The notes below the pieces were generated by a model. The model had not been told where the DNA came from, searched no databases, and saw only the letters and a program-made list of their open reading frames with translations. A DNA stretch of 64,000 nt, taken from the NCBI GenBank assembly GCA_026169195.1, contig JAPFEH010000015.1, positions 1 to 64,000 of the forward strand, given 5' to 3'. The stretch comes from Dysosmobacter sp. Its GTDB lineage: Bacteria > Bacillota > Clostridia > Oscillospirales > Oscillospiraceae. Below are positions 43,301 through 51,836 of this stretch, piece after piece. The position numbers and the translations under genes are program-made. The stretch's first letter is position 1; the number at the start of each line of letters is the position of its first letter.

Positions 43301-43362
43301 TAAGCTTGTCGATTCCAAATTCCATCAGGAGCGGGGGGACGAAAGTACGGATATGGATGCGG

Positions 43363-43396
43363 AAAACCCGCGCCGGCGGGAACCGGCACGGGTTTT
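43363..43396 (-). terminator. Terminator of the sugar isomerase gene
   Basis: AAAACCCG-CG-CCGG and CCGG-CA-CGGGTTTT form a long stem, the hairpin arm touching the stop codon of the isomerase gene on the minus strand. Confidence 0.65.
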
Positions 43397-44175
43397 CAAA
43401 AAATGGCGCGGACGGCAGCGGCAGTGTCCGTTTTGGGGAACAGTTCGTATCCCAGAAGTCCGGTGTATCCGGATTCTTCCAGACAGGCATATACGGTTTG
43501 GAACCGGATCTCTCCGGTGCCCGGTTCATGACGGCCCGGTGCGTCGGCAATGTGTACATGGCCGATCTGGTCCGCATACGTCCGGATGTTGCAGCACAGG
43601 CTGCCCTCATTCAGCTGCATGTGGTACGCGTCATACAGGATCTTCAGCATGGGAGAGCCGATGAGACGGGTCAGCTCAGCGGCCATCTGTGTGGTTTGGA
43701 GAAAGTTGCCGGGGTGGTCGACAGAGACATTCAGGGCCTCCAGATGCAAACGGATGCCGGATTCCTCCGCCAGAGCGGCGCAGTCCCGAAGCGTATCGAA
43801 CATGGCGCAGAGCTTGACGGTGTGGCTCAGCTCCGGATAGGCGTTCAATACTGCGCCCCCTTCGCCCAGCCCGTTGGAATGGATGGTGAGGCTGCGGGCG
43901 CCCAGCGTCTGCGCAGCAGCTATGGAACGGCGAAGAAAGGAGAGGTATGGGGACTTCTGCGCCGGATCGATCAGGGAGTATTCGGCGTCGCCGTTGAACC
44001 CCGCGATGCCGATGCCGGCCCGTTGGGCCGCCGCCTTGACTGCGGTCAGGTCCTTGTCCGTCCAGCTCCAGAATTCCACAAAGTCAAATCCATCCTCTTT
44101 GGCTGCCTGAAAGCGTTCCAGAAAGGGAAGTTCCTGATACAGACATTCAATACAGGCGCATGTTTGCAAGCTCAT
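43396..44175 (-). CDS. Sugar phosphate isomerase/epimerase (AP endonuclease 2 fold)
   Basis: The 259-residue protein is a TIM-barrel enzyme of the xylose isomerase-like family, related to hydroxypyruvate isomerase. Metal-ligand regions are LHLEALNVSVDHPGNF near residue 145, LYDAYHMQLNEG near 183, and HVHIADAPGRHEPGTGEI near 207-225. It probably interconverts a small keto/aldo acid or sugar; the substrate is not set by sequence. The start follows ACAAGGAGGTACTGT; an upstream Met was rejected. It follows the TauE gene on the same strand after about 50 bp. Confidence 0.85.
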   Translation of the reverse strand: MSLQTCACIECLYQELPFLERFQAAKEDGFDFVEFWSWTDKDLTAVKAAAQRAGIGIAGFNGDAEYSLIDPAQKSPYLSFLRRSIAAAQTLGARSLTIHSNGLGEGGAVLNAYPELSHTVKLCAMFDTLRDCAALAEESGIRLHLEALNVSVDHPGNFLQTTQMAAELTRLIGSPMLKILYDAYHMQLNEGSLCCNIRTYADQIGHVHIADAPGRHEPGTGEIRFQTVYACLEESGYTGLLGYELFPKTDTAAAVRAIF

Positions 44176-44227
44176 ACAGTACCTCCTTGTATTAGACCGC
44201 CGGCTCAGGCGGTAAAAGATGGCGGAT

Positions 44228-45010
44228 TCAGCCTGCAAAACGGCAGGCGTTGTAAACACAAATGGCAATAATCAGGCACAGCAGTCCGGCGAACAGGCGG
44301 TCTGTGGCAGCGGCGGAGAGTTTTTTATTCAGCTTGGAGCCGGCCATGCCGCCAAGGATTCCGGCTGGAACCATCAGCAGGAGGTAGGGCCATGGGAAAT
44401 CCGGAATGGTGCCTTTTACGCAGGAGGTCAGAAAGCTGGCAGCCTGAGAGAACATGATAATGTAAAGGGAATTGGCAGCGGCCTTCTTGGTATCCATGGA
44501 GAAGGCAAAGTATAGGATTGCCAGATTGATGGGACCGCCGCCGATACCGAGGAAGGAAGACAGAACCCCCATGATGCCGCCGATGACAGCGCAGGCTAAG
44601 GCGTTATGGACCGTATAGGAGGGGAGCCGTCCGCGGAGGAAAGCGCTGTATACCAGTGTCAGAAGGGTCACCAGTGCCAGAACAATGGCCTGAACCATGC
44701 CCACCAGCTCGTCCTGACCTGCGGCAGCCTTGACGGATTGGAACAGGGCGTTTCCAACAATGCCGCCTGCTACGGCGCCCACAGCCAGCAGGCTGCCGGT
44801 CCGCAGTTCCACCAAACGGGCTTTTCGCTGGCGGAATACGGAGATCACCGACATGGACAGCACCGTCAATCCCGAAAGAAAGCTGATGGCGCTGACGCTC
44901 ATGATGTTCATGGCATCCAATACCGGCTTGATAATCACGCCGCCGCCGATGCCGCAGATCCCGCCTACCACAGAGGAAAAGAAACAGATGAGAAAAACCA
45001 AAATGCCCAT
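44228..45010 (-). CDS. Sulfite/organic acid exporter, TauE/SafE family
   Basis: The 260-residue membrane protein has about eight helices in two repeated halves. Each half has the family GGGxI-type motif: GIGGGVIIKPVLD near residue 22 and GIGGGPINLAILY near 155. TauE/SafE proteins move sulfite, sulfonates or organic acids across the membrane. It probably shares a transcript with the isomerase gene downstream, which hints at a shared small organic acid substrate, but this is only inference. Its own promoter lies at 45065-45093. Confidence 0.9.
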   Translation of the reverse strand: MGILVFLICFFSSVVGGICGIGGGVIIKPVLDAMNIMSVSAISFLSGLTVLSMSVISVFRQRKARLVELRTGSLLAVGAVAGGIVGNALFQSVKAAAGQDELVGMVQAIVLALVTLLTLVYSAFLRGRLPSYTVHNALACAVIGGIMGVLSSFLGIGGGPINLAILYFAFSMDTKKAAANSLYIIMFSQAASFLTSCVKGTIPDFPWPYLLLMVPAGILGGMAGSKLNKKLSAAATDRLFAGLLCLIIAICVYNACRFAG

Positions 45011-45064
45011 GAATCGGACCCCTTTTCAACAGTTTGCAGCCGTTTTGTTCAAAACGGCGTGTTT

Positions 45065-45093
45065 ATCATAGCAGAGTTCAGAGCGGTGGTCAA
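45065..45093 (-). promoter_or_regulatory. Promoter of the TauE-isomerase operon
   Basis: On the minus strand, TTGACC (45093-45088), a 17-bp spacer and TATGAT (45070-45065) lie 55 bp before the TauE start. Confidence 0.75.
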
Positions 45094-45127
45094 CCGGTGC
45101 AGGCCGTATGCGGCAAAAGGAACACGG

Positions 45128-45412
45128 TCAATGATCGAATTTGTCAATGGTCACGCTGCTGCAATATTCTGCCTTTAAGGACTGGAGGCGGGCAAAGCAC
45201 TCCGTTTCGCAGTGGGCTTTCTGGAATGCGGGAGCAGTCCATGTTTCCACCAGCAGCAGATCGTCAGGGGTCTCGGCGGCAAAATAATAATCATATGCCA
45301 CATTGCCGGGCTCCGCTTTGGAATTGGCGCGGACACCCAAATCGCACAGGGCTTTGTAGAAGGCATCCCTCTGACCGGGATGGCAGTGATACGTAACGTT
45401 CCATGTCAACAT
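45128..45412 (-). CDS. Antibiotic biosynthesis monooxygenase (ABM) domain protein
   Basis: The 94-residue protein is a single ferredoxin-like ABM domain, with NVTYHCHPGQRDAFYKAL at the start and LLLVETWTAPAFQKAHCET in the middle. Members include small heme-degrading and quinol monooxygenases, and many have unknown roles. The start follows AAAAGGAGTATCCAACA; an upstream Met would add 11 residues. It lies about 95 bp downstream of the RluA gene on the same strand and could share its transcript. Confidence 0.85.
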   Translation of the reverse strand: MLTWNVTYHCHPGQRDAFYKALCDLGVRANSKAEPGNVAYDYYFAAETPDDLLLVETWTAPAFQKAHCETECFARLQSLKAEYCSSVTIDKFDH

Positions 45413-45508
45413 TGTTGGATACTCCTTTTGTTTTTTTATCAGCATTCTGCTGGATCGATGCTCGAAAATTTAATCACCGGCTCCGGACGATTTTGCCGGA
45501 CGGCTGCG

Positions 45509-46405
45509 TTATGGCTGCGGCTCCGGAACCAGTCGGGCCATGTCTGCCGGAAGGGGGGCAGTGAGATGCAGGCGTTCTCCCGTGACAGGGTGTGTCAGGG
45601 TCAGAGCACAGGAATGGAGGGCGGGGCGGGCAATCAGGTCGGGGTCTTCGGTGCCGTAGAGCCAATCGCCTGCCAGCGGATGCCCGATGGAAGCCATGTG
45701 GACCCGCAGCTGATGGGTGCGGCCGGTTTCAGGCAGCAGCCGTACCAGAGAGAGCGTATTCCGCACAGCCAGAACTTCATAATGGGAGCAGGCTTCCTGA
45801 CCGTCGGAACGGACGCATCGGGCGATGACGGAGCGTTCATCCCGGCCGATGGGGGCATGAATGGTGCCGCGGCGGGGCTCCGGACATCCCAGACAGACGG
45901 CCCGGTATTCCCGAATAAAATGATCCGTGTGAAGATTGCGGCGCAGTAAATCGTGGATGTAGCCGCTTTTGGCAACCACCATCAGTCCGGTGGTGCCCTT
46001 ATCCAAACGGTTTACCGAATGAAAAATAAAGTCCGTGCCGCGGCTCCATGCCAGAGCGCCGGCAACGGTCGGGGTATCCGGCAGGAAGTTGGAGGCGTGT
46101 GAAGTCATGCCGGTGGGCTTGTTGACCACCAGCAGATAACCGTCCTCCCAGACCACCGGAAGCGGCCAGCTGCCGGGAACCGGCGTTACTTTGGGCGGGC
46201 GGTGATCGCCGGCCGCCGCGGTCAGCACATCGCCCGGATGGAGGATCTGCGTGGTTCGGGCGTGTTGTCCGTTTACCAGAATTCCCCGTTCCGCGCGGGT
46301 CAGGCGGGAAATGGCGCGGGCGGAAAAGTGGAGCTTCGCCCGCAGGATGTGGCGGACGGTGCTCTGATCCTCCGCAGAGGAAACGGTATAAGAAACGGTT
46401 TCCAT
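45509..46405 (-). CDS. RluA-family RNA pseudouridine synthase
   Basis: The 298-residue enzyme converts uridine to pseudouridine in rRNA or tRNA. It has an S4-like N-terminal region (SARAISRLTRAERGILVNG near 28-46). The catalytic Asp lies in SVNRLDKGTTGLMVVAK near residue 136, and the C-terminal RTHQLRVHMASIGHPLAGD is typical of RluA/RluD. The target base cannot be inferred. The start follows AGAAAGGAGGTAAATCC. Confidence 0.92.
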   Translation of the reverse strand: METVSYTVSSAEDQSTVRHILRAKLHFSARAISRLTRAERGILVNGQHARTTQILHPGDVLTAAAGDHRPPKVTPVPGSWPLPVVWEDGYLLVVNKPTGMTSHASNFLPDTPTVAGALAWSRGTDFIFHSVNRLDKGTTGLMVVAKSGYIHDLLRRNLHTDHFIREYRAVCLGCPEPRRGTIHAPIGRDERSVIARCVRSDGQEACSHYEVLAVRNTLSLVRLLPETGRTHQLRVHMASIGHPLAGDWLYGTEDPDLIARPALHSCALTLTHPVTGERLHLTAPLPADMARLVPEPQP

Positions 46406-46561
46406 GGATTTACCTCCTTTCTAAAGTCCAACATACCATAAAAATCGCACCTTGCATAGAGAAAAGATGAAAACCAATGGCAAGGCGCAAGGGGTTGTGC
46501 GATGGTTCCCGCCGTGGTAGACTTAACAATAAACACCGGCTTCCTTTTGCCTGCGGAACGG

Positions 46562-46592
46562 AAAAAGGACAGCCGATTTTCTCGGCTGTCCT
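46562..46592 (-). terminator. Terminator downstream of the DUF5301-like gene
   Basis: GGACAGCCGA and TCGGCTGTCC pair across a short loop; on the minus strand the hairpin is followed by a T run. It lies after the ancestral stop at 46613 rather than the present one at 46687. Confidence 0.8.
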
Positions 46593-46686
46593 TGCAGGTG
46601 GGGGATTGGGTCTTATTCGATCAACTTCAGGTAGAAACAATAACTTGCGGTTCCGCCGTAACCGTTTCCGGTATTCCAACCGGCGG

Positions 46687-47442
46687 TTACTTCATAAACA
46701 TATCCCCCGGTTTAAGCGTGATGGCAGTTCCATTGATAACGACATCTTCGCTGCTGGCGGCAGGATCTCCCCAATATTCATCACTCCAGCATTTGACACT
46801 GAAAATAGTGTCAGGTTCTTCTGTAAACCTTAGTGCAGCAGCTGCTTCCTGTGTTTCATACGGCGGGGACAGCAATTCTTTACAATCTAAAGGGTGCGCG
46901 CTGTCGCCGTTTATGCTTATGGAATTTCCGTCAACCCCCTTTTTCTGCCACGAATAAGTGCCTGATAATGCGCTGAAAGCGGTGTTATCACTTACCACGC
47001 TTAAAGCGGGTGGCTCTTCTAAAATTACATTGGCAGTTCCGGAGTTCAGTAATGCATTCGCATAGCTGTTGAGTGCTTCGCATGGTCCGTATTTTGTTTT
47101 ATAACCAACATCATCAATGACAAGAAACGGGTTATATGCCATAAGCTCTATTTGTGTACCGTCTTCCATAGTCAGAGTAAAAATGACACCTTGGCCGTCA
47201 TATTCTGTGTAGGAATGATCTTGATGATAGATGACCACATCCTTCAAATAACCTACCAACTCTGGAATATCTTCAATTTCAACCGCTTTGTCTGGCGGTG
47301 ACAGCAACACGTTCGCTGACACGATTTGTGCTGCATCCAGATTTCGATATGGTTTTTTCCCCATTGCCGACAGAAAGACCACTGCCGCAGCACACACGAA
47401 GACAATACACGCTATGGCAATCATGAACCGGTTCTTTTTCAT
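46687..47442 (-). CDS. Signal-anchored DUF5301-like protein, C-terminus probably frameshifted
   Basis: The 251-residue product has an N-terminal membrane segment (about 5-27) and a first domain (about 35-125, PPDKAVEIEDIPELVGYL and a GQGVIFTLTMEDGTQIE strand pair). A second, immunoglobulin-like domain (about 145-251) contains GTYSWQKKG and CWSDEYWGD. These recall DUF5301 and the extracellular ends of BlaR1/M56-type proteins, from memory of the families. The frame stops at TLKPGDMFMK. Two extra bases near 46692-46700 appear to have broken a longer ending, YEVTAGWNTGNGYGG and so on, which is still open to 46613. The start follows AAAGGAGGCTTCTGTT. Confidence 0.7.
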   Translation of the reverse strand: MKKNRFMIAIACIVFVCAAAVVFLSAMGKKPYRNLDAAQIVSANVLLSPPDKAVEIEDIPELVGYLKDVVIYHQDHSYTEYDGQGVIFTLTMEDGTQIELMAYNPFLVIDDVGYKTKYGPCEALNSYANALLNSGTANVILEEPPALSVVSDNTAFSALSGTYSWQKKGVDGNSISINGDSAHPLDCKELLSPPYETQEAAAALRFTEEPDTIFSVKCWSDEYWGDPAASSEDVVINGTAITLKPGDMFMK

Positions 47443-47680
47443 AACAGAAGCCTCCTTTGTCGTTTGTTCGCTGCTATTTATATGGACGCAAAAATCGTCC
47501 CGACGTTTCACCGGCAGCATACAATGACCCGGGCTGTTTTACGGCAGAGGCATAACAGCTGCGTTCGTTTTTGCGTGCATCTGCATTTTAATAGACAGTA
47601 TTCATCAAAGATCCATCAACTTGAGGCTGGGAACACAAGGCCGGATCGGGATAAAATAAAAAATTCAGGAGGAGCGCAGG

Positions 47681-48511
47681 ATGGCAAACGTCATTGAAGT
47701 CACAGATTTAGAGTCACCGGAGCTGGCAGTCTTTGCCCGCTTGACAGAAGCGCAGCTGCGCGGCCGCATCGAGGCGGAGAAAGGCATATTCATTGCCGAA
47801 AGCCCCAAGGTGATCGGTCGGGCACTGGACGCGGGATATGAGCCGGTGTCTCTGCTGATGGAGCGGAAGCATCTGGAAGGACAGGGGCGGGAGATCATTT
47901 CAAGATGCGGAGAGATTCCCGTTTATACGGCGGATCGGGAAGTACTGGCGGGACTGACCGGCTATCCGCTGACCCGTGGCGTGCTGTGCGCAATGGCCCG
48001 GAGCGTGCTGCCGGAGGTGGAGGAGGTGTGTGCCGGCGCCCGCCGGATCGCGGTGCTGGAGGGGATCGTGGATTCCACCAACATCGGCGCCATATTCCGT
48101 TCCGCGGCTGCGCTGGGCATGGACGCTGTGCTGGTAAGCCCCACCTGCGGGGACCCTCTGTACCGGAGGGCGGTGCGGGTCAGCATGGGGGCGGTCTTTC
48201 AGGTGCCTTGGACCCGAATCGGCAGTGAAAGGGAGTCTTGGCCGCGGCAGGGATTGGAGCGGCTGCGCCGCATGGGGTTCCGGACGGCGGCTATGGCTCT
48301 GCGGGAAGACTCTGTTAGTCTGGAGGACCCCCGGCTGCGGTCAGAGGAGAAGCTGGCGCTGCTGCTGGGGACAGAAGGGGACGGACTGACAGCGGATACC
48401 ATCGCAGGCTGCGATTACACGGTCCGCATTCCCATGGCCCATGGCGTGGATTCGCTGAATGTGGCTGCCGCCGGTGCGGTGGCTTTCTGGGAACTGCGGG
48501 CAAGGCCGTAA
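47681..48511 (+). CDS. TrmH/SpoU-family RNA 2'-O-methyltransferase
   Basis: The 276-residue protein has an N-terminal RNA-binding (L30e-like) substrate-recognition part (about 1-105) and a C-terminal SPOUT domain. Motif 1, STNIGAIFRSAAALGMDAVL, lies near residue 133, motif 2 is LLGTEGDGL near 227, and motif 3 is IPMAHGVDSLNVAAAGAV near 248. It would methylate a ribose in rRNA or tRNA; the site is unknown. AGGAGGAGCGCAGG precedes the ATG. The 238 bp before it show no other feature. Confidence 0.92.
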   Translation: MANVIEVTDLESPELAVFARLTEAQLRGRIEAEKGIFIAESPKVIGRALDAGYEPVSLLMERKHLEGQGREIISRCGEIPVYTADREVLAGLTGYPLTRGVLCAMARSVLPEVEEVCAGARRIAVLEGIVDSTNIGAIFRSAAALGMDAVLVSPTCGDPLYRRAVRVSMGAVFQVPWTRIGSERESWPRQGLERLRRMGFRTAAMALREDSVSLEDPRLRSEEKLALLLGTEGDGLTADTIAGCDYTVRIPMAHGVDSLNVAAAGAVAFWELRARP

Positions 48512-48521
48512 ATCAAATCAA

Positions 48522-48572
48522 CAGCGGATCGTCCTGTCAAAATCGCTTGAAGGGACGATCCGCTGCTTTTTA
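48522..48572 (+). terminator. Terminator of the TrmH-family gene
   Basis: CAGCGGATCGTCC and GGACGATCCGCTG form a perfect 13-bp stem around an 18-base loop, followed by CTTTTT. It touches the end of the convergent ABC-F gene. Confidence 0.85.
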
Positions 48573-50339
48573 TTGCGCGTCGATTTTTTCCTTCAATTCC
48601 GTCAGATACAGCCAGCGTTCTGTTTTTTCTTCCAGCGCCGCTTCCAGCTCTGCCTGATGGGCCTGCAGTTCCTGCAGCTTCACATAGTCGCTGCCGCAGC
48701 CGCTTTGCGCGGCCTCGCATTGGGCGATCTGGGATTCCAGTGAGGCAAGGTCCTCGTCAATGGTCTGGAACTCCAGCTGCTCTTTGAAGGTGAATTTCAG
48801 TTTCTTTTCACGGGGGCGTTCCGTCTGTGCCCGCGCTTTCTCCGCTTTGGCGGGGGCGCATTCCTCCCGCCGTTTTTTCTGCCAGTCCGTCCAGTTGCCG
48901 GTATAGGCCAGAACCTGACCGTCGCGGACCTCAAAAATGGATTCCGCCAGCTTATCCAGAAAGAAGCGGTCATGGGAGACGGTAAGGACCGGTCCGGGAA
49001 AGCCCAGCAGATAGTCCTCCAGAATGGACAGGGTCATGATGTCCAGATCGTTGGTTGGCTCGTCCAGCAGCAGGACATTGGGGGCTTCCATCAAAACAGA
49101 CAGCAGGTAAAGCCGCCGCCGTTCTCCGCCGGAGAGCCGCCCGATGGGGACGGATTGGAGGTCGCCGGGGAATAAAAACCGCTCCATCATTTGATTGGCG
49201 GTGAAGGTTCCCTCGTCGGTGCGGACCTCGTCGGCAATCTCGTGGATGAAATCACAGACCCGCTGGTTGAGATCCAGTTCCCGGCCCTCCTGAGAAAAGT
49301 GACCGATCTTTACGGTGGCGCCGATCTCCACAGTGCCGGAATCCGGCGCCAGCTCGCCGGCGATCAACCGCAGCAGTGTGGATTTTCCGGCGCCGTTGCA
49401 GCCGACAATGCCGATGCGGTCATTTCGCAGCAGATGATAGGAAACGTGCTCCAAAATGGGGCGGCCTGCAAAAGACTTGGAAACATCCTGCAGGGAAATG
49501 ATCTTTTTTCCAAGCCGGCTGGAGGCTGCCGCCATGCGGATGGTCTCGTCGGTTTCAGGAGCCTCCTGATCCCGCAGGGCCTCGTACCGCTCGATGCGGT
49601 CTTTGGATTTGGTGGTTCTGGCCCGGCAGCCCCGCAGGATCCACTCCCGCTCCACCCGCAGAATGGACTGGCGTTTCCGCTCGCCGGCTTCCGCCATTTC
49701 TGCCCGTTGGGCCTTCAATTCCAGATATTTGGAATAATTTGCTTCATAGTGGTACAGTTTTCCGCGGCTTAATTCGGTGATATGATTGACCACCCGCTCC
49801 AGAAAATAGCGGTCATGGGTCACCATCACCAGCCCGCCTTTGAATTTCCGGAGCCAGTCCTCCAGCCACGCGGTCATTTCCGCATCCAGATGGTTGGTGG
49901 GCTCGTCCAGCATAAGGATGTCTGCCGGATGAATGAGGGCTGCCGCCAGAGCCACCCGCTTCCGCTGGCCGCCGGAAAGGGTGCCGACCTTTTGACTGTG
50001 ATCTGTAATGCCCAGCTTATTCAGCATGGACTTGGCTTCATATTCGTTCAGCGTCCGGAATTCCGCCGGAAAGTGGAGAAAAACCTGCTCCAGAACGGTG
50101 GCATCCTCCTCCATAACGGGGTTTTGAGACAGCAGACTGACCTGCACATTGGGGTTTCTGGAGACGATTCCGGAATCGGCCTCCGTGACGCCTGCAAGGA
50201 CCTTCAAAAAGGTAGACTTGCCGGTGCCGTTGATGCCGATGATACCGGTTTTGTCCCCCTCGTTCAAATAGAAATTGACATCATCCAGCAATTGCCGGCT
50301 GCCGAAATTGATGGAGAGATGCTCTGCGGATAACAGCAT
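48570..50339 (-). CDS. ABC-F family ATPase (Uup-like)
   Basis: The 589-residue soluble protein has two ABC ATPase domains joined by a linker. The first has GINGTGKSTFLK near residue 36 and signature LSGGQRKR; the second has GCNGAGKSTLLR and LSGGERRRLYLL. Both have Walker B DEPTNHLD or DEPTNDLD. A C-terminal coiled coil (about 510-589) is typical of Uup-like ABC-F proteins, which act on ribosomes or branched DNA rather than in transport. It has its own promoter and is divergent from the cobalamin operon. Confidence 0.92.
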   Translation of the reverse strand: MLLSAEHLSINFGSRQLLDDVNFYLNEGDKTGIIGINGTGKSTFLKVLAGVTEADSGIVSRNPNVQVSLLSQNPVMEEDATVLEQVFLHFPAEFRTLNEYEAKSMLNKLGITDHSQKVGTLSGGQRKRVALAAALIHPADILMLDEPTNHLDAEMTAWLEDWLRKFKGGLVMVTHDRYFLERVVNHITELSRGKLYHYEANYSKYLELKAQRAEMAEAGERKRQSILRVEREWILRGCRARTTKSKDRIERYEALRDQEAPETDETIRMAAASSRLGKKIISLQDVSKSFAGRPILEHVSYHLLRNDRIGIVGCNGAGKSTLLRLIAGELAPDSGTVEIGATVKIGHFSQEGRELDLNQRVCDFIHEIADEVRTDEGTFTANQMMERFLFPGDLQSVPIGRLSGGERRRLYLLSVLMEAPNVLLLDEPTNDLDIMTLSILEDYLLGFPGPVLTVSHDRFFLDKLAESIFEVRDGQVLAYTGNWTDWQKKRREECAPAKAEKARAQTERPREKKLKFTFKEQLEFQTIDEDLASLESQIAQCEAAQSGCGSDYVKLQELQAHQAELEAALEEKTERWLYLTELKEKIDAQ

Positions 50340-50374
50340 AAATGCCTCCTGAAGAGAGATGATATATGGTTTTC

Positions 50375-50403
50375 AGTATACCACGGCTCGCTGCTATACA
50401 CAA
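50375..50403 (-). promoter_or_regulatory. Promoter of the ABC-F gene
   Basis: On the minus strand, TTGTGT (50403-50398), a 17-bp spacer and TATACT (50380-50375) lie 36 bp before the start codon. Confidence 0.65.
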
Positions 50404-50460
50404 GCCATATTAAGAAGGCGGATCATCATAAGAAAACGCGAAAAATGGCGGGAAAGTACA

Positions 50461-50489
50461 TTGACACTCCGTTGAAAATGGGGTACGCT
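50461..50489 (+). promoter_or_regulatory. Promoter of the cobalamin operon
   Basis: TTGACA (50461-50466), a 17-bp spacer and TACGCT (50484-50489) sit immediately upstream of the riboswitch. Confidence 0.7.
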
Positions 50490-50497
50490 GTTATCAG

Positions 50498-50665
50498 CTT
50501 CATAGTATGGGCGTAAGTCCCCTTATGGGGGTCAAGGGAATTCGGTGAAAGACCGAAGCGAACCCGTCACTGTAACAGGGAGCGGAGCACATGGTGCCAT
50601 TGGGACAACAGATCCTGAGAAGGCGTGCTCTGCTGAGAACTGGAGCCAGGAAACCTGCTTACGCT
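50498..50665 (+). ncRNA. Cobalamin (adenosylcobalamin-type) riboswitch
   Basis: The leader carries the conserved core AAGGGAATTCGGTG...ACCGAAGCGAACCCG TCACTGTAACAGGGAG (about 50533-50585) and the B12-box sequence GGAGCCAGGAAACCTGC at 50642-50658. These elements, in this order, define the cobalamin riboswitch family. It lies directly upstream of cbiMNQO and the corrin synthesis genes, so adenosylcobalamin should switch the operon off. Outer boundaries are approximate. Confidence 0.93.
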
Positions 50666-50726
50666 GTTTTCAGACCAAGGCTGCGGTGTTCAGTTTCTGG
50701 GCGATCGGGCAAGCTGCCCTTTTGTC

Positions 50727-50757
50727 GGACGACCGGAAGGCCGTCCATCTTTTTTTA
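50727..50757 (+). terminator. Riboswitch-controlled terminator before cbiM
   Basis: GGACG and CGTCC, extended by CC/GG across one mismatch and a GGAA loop, form a hairpin followed by ATC and seven T residues, 13 bp before the cbiM start. It is the likely expression platform of the riboswitch. Confidence 0.85.
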
Positions 50758-50769
50758 CAGGAGGTTTTT

Positions 50770-51537
50770 ATGAAAACCAGATTCACAAGATCGGAGCGCA
50801 GGCTTCTGGGAATTGCCTGCGCCGTGCCGCTGACGGCGGCACTGTGCGTCCCGGCGGGAGCCATGCACATTATGGAGGGATTTTTGCCGCAGGGACAGGC
50901 CCTTGCCTGGGGGGCGGTCTGCCTACCCTTTGTGGTGTGGGGACTGCTGACGATCAAGAAGGTGATCCGGCAGCACAGGAAGACCGTGCTGCTGCTGGCG
51001 ATGATGGGGGCGTATGCCTTTGTGCTGTCTGCGTTGAAAATGCCAAGTGTCTTCGGTTCATCCAGCCACCCCACCGGAACCGGACTGGGCGCTGTTTTGT
51101 TCGGGCCTGCGCCCATGGCGGTTCTGGGGCTGATCGTGCTGCTGTTTCAGGCTGTTTTGATGGCGCACGGGGGCTTGACCACCTTGGGAGCGAATACGTT
51201 TTCCATGGCGGTCGCCGGTCCGTTTGTCAGCTTTGGCGTATACAGGCTCTGCCGGAAGCTGCGGGTAAACCGCATGGCAGCGGTGGGCATTGCCTGCGGT
51301 CTGGGGGATCTGGCAACTTACTGCGTGACCTCGGTTCAGCTGGCGCTGGCCCATCCGGGAGAAGCGGGGGTGCTGGCGTCTATGGCGGAATTTATGGGCG
51401 TCTTTGCTCTGACGCAGATTCCGCTGGCCATCGTGGAGGGGATTTTGTCCGCAGTGGTCATGATGATGCTGGAATCCTTTGCAAAGCCGGAGCTGCGGGA
51501 GATCGGATTTTTGAGTAAGGAGGGTACACAGGCATGA
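50770..51537 (+). CDS. cbiM: Cobalt ECF transporter substrate-binding component CbiM
   Basis: The 255-residue membrane protein binds Co2+ and works with CbiN, CbiQ and CbiO. It has an N-terminal signal-like extension ending PAGA at residue 31, then the CbiM-specific MHIMEGFLP, whose Met-His would become the metal-binding N-terminus after cleavage. Later segments [16 protein letters not shown] near residue 97 and [20 protein letters not shown] near 125 are conserved in the family. The ATG follows AGGAGGTTTTT and lies just behind the riboswitch terminator. Confidence 0.96.
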   Translation: MKTRFTRSERRLLGIACAVPLTAALCVPAGAMHIMEGFLPQGQALAWGAVCLPFVVWGLLTIKKVIRQHRKTVLLLAMMGAYAFVLSALKMPSVFGSSSHPTGTGLGAVLFGPAPMAVLGLIVLLFQAVLMAHGGLTTLGANTFSMAVAGPFVSFGVYRLCRKLRVNRMAAVGIACGLGDLATYCVTSVQLALAHPGEAGVLASMAEFMGVFALTQIPLAIVEGILSAVVMMMLESFAKPELREIGFLSKEGTQA

Positions 51538-51836
51538 GTAAAAAACGGATTATGACGATTCTGGCGCTGATACTGGTGTGTGCTGCGATTCTGATTTTTC
51601 CCCTGATGACCATTCATGACAGTGAATTCGGCGGCGCAGACGGCGCGGCGGAAGAGGTTATCGCGCAGATAGACCCGACCTATGAGCCTTGGGCGGAGAA
51701 CATTTGGGCGCCTCCCGGCGGCGAGACGGAATCCCTGCTGTTCTGCCTGCAGGCGGCGCTCGGATCCGTGGTGCTGGGGTTTGGCTTTGGATATCTGGTA
51801 GCACGGAAGAAATATCGGGGCGAGGAGACGGCGTAA
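51534..51836 (+). CDS. cbiN: Cobalt ECF transporter auxiliary component CbiN
   Basis: The 100-residue protein has two membrane helices (about 7-27 and 72-90) joined by an extracellular loop containing [12 protein letters not shown] and EPWAENIW, as in CbiN. It assists cobalt loading of CbiM. Its ATG overlaps the cbiM stop by 4 bp and its stop overlaps the cbiQ start, so the three membrane components are translationally coupled. Confidence 0.94.
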   Translation: MSKKRIMTILALILVCAAILIFPLMTIHDSEFGGADGAAEEVIAQIDPTYEPWAENIWAPPGGETESLLFCLQAALGSVVLGFGFGYLVARKKYRGEETA

